Below, in pieces: positions 1 to 4,869 of a stretch of 8,230 bases of DNA. Each line of letters begins with the position of its first letter. Within the stretch, counting starts at the first letter, position 1. Both the position numbers and the translations under genes were made by a program. The notes below the pieces were generated by a model. That model saw only the letters and a program-made list of their open reading frames with translations. It did not search any database and was not told where the DNA came from. This DNA comes from CAADGU01 sp964581605 (GTDB taxonomy: Bacteria > Chloroflexota > Anaerolineae > Promineifilales > Promineifilaceae), in contig CAZOPF010000168.1 in NCBI GenBank assembly GCA_964581605.1, positions 1 to 8,230 of the forward strand. The letters are read 5' to 3'.

Positions 1-129
1 CACGGTTACAAAGAGGCATTAACTTATATCTGGATTATTCGCTATGATGACGGCCGGAAGGAAACGGCCGTTCCCCCCTCTCTACTTCCCCGCCCGCGCC
101 AAATTCAACGCCAACGGCCGTCCCAATAG
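1..129 (+). CDS. Possible C-terminal tail of an upstream gene (partial)
   Basis: Frame 1 is open from the window edge to a TAG at 127-129, giving 42 residues. The first half reads like ordinary protein (HGYKEALTYIWIIRYDDGRK). The second half is rich in Pro, Arg and Gln and looks more like translated spacer. The ACGGCCGT palindrome at 64-71 falls in the Thr-Ala-Val frame, which is the commonest frame for this palindrome in the genes of this window and is weak support for coding. No domain can be recognised from so short a piece, and it may be only a chance open frame. Confidence 0.35.
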   Translation, partial: HGYKEALTYIWIIRYDDGRKETAVPPSLLPRPRQIQRQRPSQ

Positions 130-200
130 TTGCTCGTCACTCAGGTTAAGCGGCCAGCACGGCCGTCCCAATCATCAATCGCCAATCACAAACGTGCCTG

Positions 201-348
201 CGTAGGGGTGGGACGACGCGGACGATACTTCCCTGTTACCCAACATCTTTTCCCCGCGTCGTCTCACCCTGGCCGCCATAGGGCGAGACAGGCGGGGCGG
301 CGGCGTTGGTGAATAGACAGCGTAAACCCCGCCTGTCCCGCCCCTACG
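201..348. repeat. Four-armed GC-rich inverted repeat (REP/MITE-like)
   Basis: Two adjacent stem-loops share related arms. Bases 205-221 pair with 254-270 (15 of 17 positions), and 281-297 pair with 327-343 (16 of 17). In addition the outer ends 201-214 and 335-348 pair with each other (13 of 14), so the region can fold as two hairpins or as one cruciform-like unit. The arms carry the theme GTAGGGGYGGGAC. Similar GTAGGGGCGGG...CCCGCCCCTAC elements are, from memory, common in spacers of Chloroflexota and other phyla. There is no transposase nearby. Confidence 0.7.
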
Positions 349-458
349 ATTTATGATTTGCCCGTTGCAGGTTGAGGGCCAGCAGCCGCTCCAGAGGAAT
401 AGGCGATTGCCACACGAACGGCTGGCAGGCGCTATCTGTTCTGGCTACAATTCGCGGT

Positions 459-463
459 GGAGG
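459..463 (+). promoter_or_regulatory. Ribosome binding site of the aldo/keto reductase
   Basis: GGAGG ends 6 nt before the ATG at 470. It decides the start in favour of 470 over an in-frame upstream ATG at 353, whose extra 39 residues look like translated spacer. Confidence 0.75.
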
Positions 464-469
464 CTATTG

Positions 470-1489
470 ATGACACAGACGCTTAACAGCCAAATGCTTT
501 ACAGTCGTTTCCCCACCCAACCAGATAGTCCGTCTGCCAAACCTGTTTCCCGCCTGGTGCAAGGCTCCGCCTTCATCACCGCCGCCACTGTCGCCGAGGC
601 CAAGGCATTGTTCGACGCCGTGTTTGAAATGGGCTGCACTGCCTTTGACACCGCCCACTCCTACGGCGGCGGTCACAGCGAACGGGCGCTGGGCGAATGG
701 ATGGCCGGGCGCGGCAACCGGGAGCAGGTGTTCATCCTCAGCAAATGCGGCCATCCCAACCAGGATCGGGACCGCGTGACCCCCTACGACATCACCGCCG
801 ACCTGCACGATTCCCTGGCGCGGCTGAAAACGGATTACATTGATCTCTACCTGCTGCACCGGGATGACACGGCCGTACCCGTTTCCGTCATCGTAGACAC
901 CTTCAATGAACACCTGCAAGCGGGCAAAATTCGGGCATATGGTGGCTCAAACTGGACGGCCGTGCGGGTGCAAGAGGCGAACGAGTATGCGGCGGCAAAC
1001 GGGCTGGTGGGGTTAACGGCCGTCAGTCCGCAATTCAGCCTGGCCGTGCCCGCCAAACCACCCTGGCCCGGCTGCATCTCCGTCAGCGGCGCGGCGGGGC
1101 AGGCGGAGCGGGCGTGGTATGCCAGCCAAAACATCCCCCTGTTCACCTGGTCAAGCGTCGCCGCCGGATTCTTCTCCGGCCGTTTCACCCCGGATAATCT
1201 GGACAGCTTCGACTTCTGGCTGGACCGGGTGTGCGTGGATTCTTACTGCACGCCGGATAACTTCGCCCGCCTGGAGCGGGCCAGCCAACTGGCGGCCGAG
1301 CGCGGCCTGGCCCCTATGCAAATCGCCGTCGCCTACGTCTTAAATGTTTCGCCGCACATCTTCCCCATCATCGGCAGCCGCACCGTAGCCGAGTTTGAGA
1401 TGAATTTGACGGCCGTGACCTGCACCCTGTCGCCCGACGAGATTCGTTGGCTGGAAAGTGGTAATAGAGTCACAGGGCTGATTGAATGA
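470..1489 (+). CDS. Aldo/keto reductase family oxidoreductase
   Basis: This is a 339-residue cytosolic NAD(P)H-dependent oxidoreductase of the AKR superfamily ((beta/alpha)8 barrel), a usual length for the family. The catalytic tetrad can be placed: Asp60 and Tyr65 in FDTAHSYGGG, Lys92 in LSKCG and His130 in YLLHRDD. GGSNW (158-162) and the C-terminal IIGSRTVAEFEMNL (300-313) fit the cofactor-binding half. Family members reduce aldehydes or ketones, often of sugars; the substrate here cannot be read from sequence. The start at ATG 470 is chosen for its GGAGG site. It is the first gene of a + strand sugar-metabolism cluster, 95 nt before the isomerase-like gene, with a repeat in the gap, so co-transcription is likely but not certain. 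It carries four ACGGCCGT copies, all encoding Thr-Ala-Val. Family assignment is firm; role is open. Confidence 0.93.
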   Translation: MTQTLNSQMLYSRFPTQPDSPSAKPVSRLVQGSAFITAATVAEAKALFDAVFEMGCTAFDTAHSYGGGHSERALGEWMAGRGNREQVFILSKCGHPNQDRDRVTPYDITADLHDSLARLKTDYIDLYLLHRDDTAVPVSVIVDTFNEHLQAGKIRAYGGSNWTAVRVQEANEYAAANGLVGLTAVSPQFSLAVPAKPPWPGCISVSGAAGQAERAWYASQNIPLFTWSSVAAGFFSGRFTPDNLDSFDFWLDRVCVDSYCTPDNFARLERASQLAAERGLAPMQIAVAYVLNVSPHIFPIIGSRTVAEFEMNLTAVTCTLSPDEIRWLESGNRVTGLIE

Positions 1490-1504
1490 CAAATCCCATT
1501 TTTC

Positions 1505-1565
1505 TACCGCGGAGATTTCTTCTTTCTTTGATCTCTGCGCCCTCCGCGCTCTCTGCGGTTAAATA
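1505..1565. repeat. CTCTGCG-type intergenic repeat
   Basis: On the + strand TCTGCG, TCCGCG and TCTGCG start at 1534, 1543 and 1552, a 9-nt period, and ACCGCGGAGAT at 1505-1515 is an imperfect inverse of 1549-1559. On the - strand this reads as ACCGCAGAG-type units. From memory, such units are a widespread spacer repeat in many phyla and are often mis-annotated as proteins containing AESAEGAE. It occupies most of the 95-nt gap between the reductase and isomerase-like genes. Confidence 0.6.
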
Positions 1566-1574
1566 AATTCTGTT

Positions 1575-1578
1575 GGAG
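1575..1578 (+). promoter_or_regulatory. Ribosome binding site of the TIM-barrel gene
   Basis: GGAG lies 6 nt before ATG 1585. It overlaps a possible TTG start at 1573, which would leave no ribosome binding site of its own, so 1585 is preferred. Confidence 0.65.
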
Positions 1579-1584
1579 TTTAAT

Positions 1585-2346
1585 ATGACAAAACCAATTG
1601 CTTTACAACTGTATACCGTGCGTGAGCAACTGGCGCAGGACTTTGCCGGAACCATACGCCGTATTGCCGAGATGGGCTATGTGGGGGTGGAAACGGCCGG
1701 ATTTCCGGAAGGGGTCACGGCCGTCAGCGCCAAAACCCTGTTCGATGAATTAGGGCTGGCGGTATGCGCCGCCCATGCCCCCCTGCCGCTGGGGGAACAC
1801 AAGAACGAAGTGCTGGATCGGCTGGCGGCGTTGGGCTGTTCCCGGCTGGTTTGTGCCTGGCTGCCACCCGACGAATACAAAAGTGTGGACAGCATCCGCC
1901 GCCTCTGCGACCGGGTGAATGAGGCCGCCGCCGTCGCCGCCGCGCATGGCCTGACCCTGCTGATGCACAATCACTGGTTTGAGTTTGAGCCGGTGGGTGA
2001 GACACGGCCGTACCACCTCTGGCTCGAATATCTGCGCCCAACGGTCGAGTTTGAGCTGGATACCTATTGGGTGCAGGTGGGCGGCGTGGCACCGCTCACG
2101 GCCGTCGCCGACCTGGGATCACGCCTCACCCTGTTGCATGTCAAAGATGGCCCGGCCGATAATACCCACTCCAGCATGACGGCCGTCGGCCAGGGCGTGA
2201 TGAACTACAACACCATCATTCCCGCTGCGCAGTATGCGGAATGGATGGTGGTGGAATTAGATCGCTGCGCGACGGACATGCTCACGGCCGTGCAGCAAAG
2301 TTATACCTATCTCACTGAAAAAGGATTAGCCCATGGAACCCGTTAA
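1585..2346 (+). CDS. Sugar phosphate isomerase/epimerase-like TIM-barrel protein
   Basis: The 253-residue product matches the xylose isomerase-like / AP endonuclease 2 family (IolE- and IolI-like), which are divalent-metal TIM barrels of about 250-290 residues. Visible motifs are LQLYTVREQ (8-16) at strand 1, MHNHWFEFEP (127-136), ELDTYWVQVGG (157-167), LLHVKDG (183-189) and VVELD (222-226). The likely metal ligands are Glu133, Asp159, His185 and Glu224. Family members isomerise or epimerise sugars, dehydrate inositol intermediates or carry out beta-elimination on 3-keto-glycosides. The stop overlaps the next gene by 14 nt, so the two are translationally coupled and probably work on the same substrate. 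There is no signal peptide. It carries five ACGGCCGT copies in 762 nt, the densest in the window. Family firm, reaction unknown. Confidence 0.9.
   Translation: MTKPIALQLYTVREQLAQDFAGTIRRIAEMGYVGVETAGFPEGVTAVSAKTLFDELGLAVCAAHAPLPLGEHKNEVLDRLAALGCSRLVCAWLPPDEYKSVDSIRRLCDRVNEAAAVAAAHGLTLLMHNHWFEFEPVGETRPYHLWLEYLRPTVEFELDTYWVQVGGVAPLTAVADLGSRLTLLHVKDGPADNTHSSMTAVGQGVMNYNTIIPAAQYAEWMVVELDRCATDMLTAVQQSYTYLTEKGLAHGTR
2321..2325 (+). promoter_or_regulatory. Ribosome binding site inside the preceding gene
   Basis: AAGGA lies 7 nt before ATG 2333 and inside the 3' end of the TIM-barrel gene. It supports the 14-nt overlap start of the Gfo/Idh/MocA gene. Confidence 0.6.
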
Positions 2347-3424
2347 AGTTGGAATTATTGGCTGTGGCAATATCAGCAGCGCCTACATCAATGGCTGCCG
2401 GTTGTTTGATATATTGCAGGTCACGGCCGTCGCCGACATCCTGCCCGCCATCGCTCAGGCCAAAGCGGCCGAACACAACATCCCCCGCGTGTATGCCAGC
2501 GCGGCCGACCTGCTGGCCGACCCGGAGATCGAGATCGTCATCAACCTGACCATTCCCGCCGTTCATGCCGAAGTCAGCCTGGCGGCGATAGCGGCCGGCA
2601 AACATATTCACAGCGAAAAACCGTTGGCGATCACACGGAATGACGGCCGGGCCATCCTGCAAGCGGCGCAGGAAAAAGGGCTGCGTGTTGGCTGCGCCCC
2701 GGACACCTTCCTGGGTGGCGGTTTGCAAACCTGCCGCCAATTGATTGACGAAGGGGCTATTGGCGAGCCGGTGGCCGCCACCGCCTTCATGCTCAGTCAT
2801 GGGCCGGAAGGGTGGCATCCCAACCCCACCTTCTTCTACAAGGTGGGGGCCGGGCCGCTGTTTGACATGGGGCCGTATTACATCACCGCCCTGGTGCATT
2901 TGTTGGGGCCGGTGCGTTCAGTGGCGGCCATGGCCCGCGCCTCTTTCCCGGAGCGGGTGGCGGCCAATGGCGAACGCATCAGCGTAGATGTGCCCACGCA
3001 TGTGGCCGGGACGATGCAAATGCACTCCGGGGCCATTGCCACCATGATCACCAGCTTTGACTCTTGGGGGCACCATCTGCCGCGCATTGAGATTTATGGT
3101 TCCGCCGGTTCGCTCAGTGTGCCCGACCCGAACATCTTTGGCGGCCCGGTGCGGCTGCGCCGGTCGGCCAGCCATGAGTGGGAAGAGATACCGCTGACAC
3201 ACAGTGACGAGGTGCGGCGGGGCATTGGGGTGGCGGATATGGCGTATGGGATAAGGTACGGCCGTACACATCGCGCTTCGGGGGAACTGGCCTACCATGT
3301 GCTGGACGTGATGCACACCTTTTATGATTCGTCGCTTCAGGAGCAGCATGTCCGGGTGGAGAGTCACTGTGCACAGCCACGGCCGTTGCCTCCTGGCCTG
3401 CCTTTAGGCACATTGGATCGCTAA
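2333..3424 (+). CDS. Gfo/Idh/MocA family NAD(P)-dependent oxidoreductase
   Basis: This is a 363-residue sugar or cyclitol dehydrogenase-type protein. The N-terminal Rossmann fold opens with VGIIGCGNIS (6-15). The family signature AGKHIHSEKPLA (88-99) supplies the catalytic Lys96. The C-terminal substrate domain contains GPLFDMGPYYITALVHLLGP (174-193), where Asp178 and His189 may match the usual D-x-G-x-H-x-x-D catalytic region in variant form. Members oxidise a sugar or inositol hydroxyl, often at C3, using NAD(P)+. The start ATG 2333 overlaps the TIM-barrel gene by 14 nt and has an AAGGA site. It is the last gene of the + cluster, followed by a stem-loop terminator at 3478-3549. The last 15 or so residues are Pro-rich and likely a disordered tail. 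No transmembrane segment or Tat-type signal is seen, unlike many secreted MocA proteins. Family firm, substrate unknown. Confidence 0.93.
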   Translation: MEPVKVGIIGCGNISSAYINGCRLFDILQVTAVADILPAIAQAKAAEHNIPRVYASAADLLADPEIEIVINLTIPAVHAEVSLAAIAAGKHIHSEKPLAITRNDGRAILQAAQEKGLRVGCAPDTFLGGGLQTCRQLIDEGAIGEPVAATAFMLSHGPEGWHPNPTFFYKVGAGPLFDMGPYYITALVHLLGPVRSVAAMARASFPERVAANGERISVDVPTHVAGTMQMHSGAIATMITSFDSWGHHLPRIEIYGSAGSLSVPDPNIFGGPVRLRRSASHEWEEIPLTHSDEVRRGIGVADMAYGIRYGRTHRASGELAYHVLDVMHTFYDSSLQEQHVRVESHCAQPRPLPPGLPLGTLDR

Positions 3425-3477
3425 TTCTTACAGGGGGCACATGGCATGTAACCCATCTTGTTGTGCAGCAACAAAAA

Positions 3478-3549
3478 AGAAGGGTGGTTTCGCAGGGATT
3501 TGAGGCGGGTGTTACACGGCCGTACTCACCTGTCGAAACCAACCCTTTT
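3478..3549. terminator. Bidirectional stem-loop terminator between convergent genes
   Basis: AAGGGT-GGTTTCG-CAGG (3480-3496) pairs with CCTG (3529-3532), CGAAACC (3534-3540) and ACCCTT (3542-3547), about 17 bp with single-base bulges at 3533 and 3541. On the - strand the stem is followed by CTTTTTT (from 3479 downward), a good U-tract for the RidA unit. On the + strand it is followed by TTTTA, a weaker tract, for the MocA-type gene. The 32-nt loop holds an ACGGCCGT palindrome (3516-3523). The stem begins only 7-8 nt past the RidA-family stop codon on that strand. Confidence 0.7.
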
Positions 3550-3555
3550 ATCTGC

Positions 3556-3942
3556 TCACCCCTTCGGCTTATAAGCAATTGCGTCAATCTCTACGGCCGC
3601 GCCCAATGCCAGTTCCGCCCGCCCCACCGTTATCCGCGCCGGTGGGTCGCTGCCCATCACCACCAGATAAGCCGCATTCATCTCCGCAAACGCGCCCATA
3701 TCCGCCAGATACACATTCATCTTCACCACATCTGCCAGCGTCGCCCCGCAAGTTGCCAGGATGCGCTCGATGTGGCGTAACGTCTGCTCCGTTTCTGGCC
3801 CGGTCCCGCCCGCTACCAGTTCCATTGAATCCAACTTTGTCCCCAACGTGCCCGACACAAAAATAAAATCCCCGGCCACCACTGCATGGCAAAACGCGGG
3901 CAGTCTGGCTAATTCCGGCACATTTACTTTTGTTCCACTCAT
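3556..3942 (-). CDS. RidA family (YjgF/YER057c/UK114) protein
   Basis: The product is 128 residues, the normal length of these small trimeric enzymes that hydrolyse reactive enamines/imines (such as 2-aminoacrylate from PLP enzymes) to keto acids and ammonia in the cytosol. Family features are HAVVAGDFIFVSGTLG (19-34), ATCGATLADVVKMNVYLADM (63-82), FAEMNAAY (85-92) and the active-site block PPARITVGRAELALGAAVEI (100-119). Arg103 and Glu118 match the Arg/Glu pair needed for deaminase activity in E. coli RidA. The start is set by AGAGGA 4 nt before ATG 3942; a longer frame from 3984 would run into the preceding gene. It begins 10 nt after that gene's stop, so it is the third gene of the - strand unit and ends at a strong terminator. 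The Rid subgroup is not resolved, so no gene symbol is given. Confidence 0.93.
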   Translation of the reverse strand: MSGTKVNVPELARLPAFCHAVVAGDFIFVSGTLGTKLDSMELVAGGTGPETEQTLRHIERILATCGATLADVVKMNVYLADMGAFAEMNAAYLVVMGSDPPARITVGRAELALGAAVEIDAIAYKPKG

Positions 3943-3946
3943 ACTG

Positions 3947-3952
3947 TCCTCT
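3947..3952 (-). promoter_or_regulatory. Ribosome binding site of the RidA-family gene
   Basis: Reading on the - strand, AGAGGA sits 4 nt before ATG 3942 and directly after the TAA of the upstream gene (3955-3953). This fixes the start at 3942. Confidence 0.7.
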
Positions 3953-4519
3953 TTATTCGCCCAATTTGTTAACTTTTGCCACAAGCTGCTGGTAATCGGT
4001 TAAAAGCTGCGGCTCTTCCAATGCTTCGGCAAATTGGGACAGCCATTCTTCGATATAAGGTTCATCCAGACGGCCGTGCTGTTCAATCAACAGCGCCTCC
4101 ACATCCGGCCAATCTTTGCCGCGCCCGGCCACCACTTTTTGGATAATCAGGTCTTCCGCCGAGCAAATCCACGCCAACCAACCGCCTAAATCACGCTGTA
4201 CCGCCCGCTCGATGATGAGTTCCTCATAACCCGGCAGCGCCAACAAAAAATCCACAATGACCCCTTCTATTTCCACAGCTACGATGAGCGGGTTTTCCGG
4301 GACGTGCGCTCTGGCGCGAATGGGAAACGCTGCCCGTAATAACTCACGCACGGTAGCATAGTCCATATCTGGCACAAGCACCTTGACATCCACATCTCGT
4401 GTTATACGAACGAATCCCCATTCAGACAGAGCAATACCGCCAATAATGGCATACCGATAACCCTTGTTTTCTAGAAAAGAAATGGCTCTTTGCAGAGGTT
4501 CTTCAAGTTGTTTTTCCAT
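3953..4519 (-). CDS. AbiEii-like nucleotidyltransferase-fold protein
   Basis: The product is 188 residues. YAIIGGIALSEWG (23-35) followed by RITRDVDVKVLV (38-49) has the pattern of minimal nucleotidyltransferases: a GG motif, then Asp42 and Asp44 as the metal-binding D-x-D, with Asp90 in VIVDFL as the likely third carboxylate. CSAEDLIIQKVVAGRGKDWP (119-138) followed by DVEALL is the helical C-terminal element typical of AbiEii/AbiGii-type and related uncharacterised proteins. Such enzymes transfer nucleotides to tRNA or protein partners in some toxin-antitoxin systems. Others are housekeeping proteins or unknown. The start ATG 4519 lies inside the preceding small gene (17-nt overlap) and has no clear Shine-Dalgarno site, suggesting translational coupling. 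A longer reading from 4603 would overlap that gene by 100 nt and is rejected. Fold likely, function unknown. Confidence 0.8.
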   Translation of the reverse strand: MEKQLEEPLQRAISFLENKGYRYAIIGGIALSEWGFVRITRDVDVKVLVPDMDYATVRELLRAAFPIRARAHVPENPLIVAVEIEGVIVDFLLALPGYEELIIERAVQRDLGGWLAWICSAEDLIIQKVVAGRGKDWPDVEALLIEQHGRLDEPYIEEWLSQFAEALEEPQLLTDYQQLVAKVNKLGE

Positions 4520-4787
4520 GTTCAATTCGCCATTCTTCGAATCGGCGCAGGCGTTCGTAATAACGCTCCCAATCAGCCACATCCTGTTTTTCTTGCCACT
4601 CACTGGCCTTAGGCGAGAGTTTCAAAGCAAATGCCCAACAGGATTGATAGTATTGCCAATTCTTTTCCGGCGTACGTTCATGCGCCGTCAGGTAGCGGTC
4701 GCGCTGTTCGGCCAGATTCCAGGCCCGGTACTGTTCCCGCGCATAGCGGTAAAGTTCTTTGTCGAGTTTTTTCTCTTCGTTTGGCAT
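4503..4787 (-). CDS. Small charged, aromatic-rich hypothetical protein
   Basis: I do not recognise this 94-residue protein. It has six Trp and eight Tyr, many Glu/Arg/Lys, one Cys and no hydrophobic segment, so it is probably soluble and largely helical. It is immediately upstream of, and overlaps by 17 nt, the nucleotidyltransferase-fold gene, as expected for a functional pair. Residues RDRYLTAH (29-36) would satisfy the R-x4-6-H pattern of HEPN RNases, including a polar residue after Arg. The location near the N-terminus is unusual, and such a short motif can occur by chance in an Arg-rich peptide. There is no ribosome binding site; TATAAT lies 6 nt before the ATG, so the message may be leaderless. 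It could equally be a conserved protein of unknown role. Confidence 0.7.
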   Translation of the reverse strand: MPNEEKKLDKELYRYAREQYRAWNLAEQRDRYLTAHERTPEKNWQYYQSCWAFALKLSPKASEWQEKQDVADWERYYERLRRFEEWRIEHGKTT

Positions 4788-4793
4788 GGAGGG

Positions 4794-4799
4794 ATTATA
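4794..4799 (-). promoter_or_regulatory. Candidate -10 box (TATAAT), leaderless transcript
   Basis: A perfect TATAAT reads on the - strand (4799 to 4794), 6 nt before the ATG at 4787. Transcription would start at or next to the start codon, consistent with the lack of a Shine-Dalgarno site. No good -35 hexamer is seen; the upstream DNA is the GAGATTA repeat tract. Confidence 0.5.
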
Positions 4800-4802
4800 A
4801 CA

Positions 4803-4867
4803 TAGAGAGATTAGAGATTAGAGATTAGGAGATTGGGCAATCTTTATTCTCCAATCTCCAATCTCCT
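4803..4867. repeat. Tandem GAGATTA repeats with inverted copies
   Basis: Three perfect tandem GAGATTA units (4807-4827) run into GGAGATTGG (4828-4836). This is then inverted as CCAATCTCC (4851-4859) and repeated as a further AATCTCC (4860-4866). The 9-bp stem has a 14-nt loop. The tract lies just past the GH4 stop codon and just before the promoter of the small-protein unit, so it could act as a weak terminator or insulator. A related tract lies on the other side of the GH4 gene. Confidence 0.75.
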
Positions 4868-4869
4868 TC

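Larger units (their letters stand above)
130..469. other. Non-coding spacer upstream of the aldo/keto reductase
   Basis: This 340-nt stretch has no convincing gene. It contains an ACGGCCGT copy at 159-166 that forms a 14-nt direct repeat (114-127 and 159-172, ending GTCCCAAT) with the preceding copy. It also contains the four-armed inverted repeat at 201-348 and then about 120 nt without obvious structure before the reductase. I see no convincing sigma-70 promoter; TACAAT at 446-451 lacks a -35 partner. Confidence 0.6.

Noticed and set aside
130..312. 60-codon + strand open frame in the upstream spacer
   Set aside because: It begins with a non-ATG codon, has no ribosome site and translates the arms of the four-armed repeat into an Arg-rich peptide.
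446..451. TACAAT as a -10 box for the aldo/keto reductase
   Set aside because: There is no -35 match at 16-18 nt, and the implied leader would be only about 12 nt with the ribosome site at its very 5' end.
353..469. 39-residue N-terminal extension of the aldo/keto reductase
   Set aside because: The ATG at 353 has no ribosome site and the residues do not resemble the family, while ATG 470 has GGAGG at ideal spacing.
464..1188. Two long - strand open frames opposite the aldo/keto reductase
   Set aside because: They are antisense shadows of a gene with a complete catalytic tetrad and show no domain of their own.
1470..1655. - strand open frame containing AESAEGAE
   Set aside because: It is a translation of the CTCTGCG repeat; peptides of this kind are recurrent mis-annotations.
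3458..3474. TTGTTG-TGCAG-CAACAA hairpin after the MocA-type gene as its terminator
   Set aside because: The stem is only 6 AT-rich base pairs and is followed by an A-run, not a T-run, on the + strand; the stem at 3478-3549 is a better terminator.
4520..4603. Upstream extension of the nucleotidyltransferase-fold gene to 4603
   Set aside because: It would overlap the small-protein gene by about 100 nt, and the added residues look like a frame-shifted reading of that gene.
4803..4867. CRISPR-like array in the GAGATTA tract
   Set aside because: Units are 7 nt, directly tandem and have no spacers; there are no cas genes.
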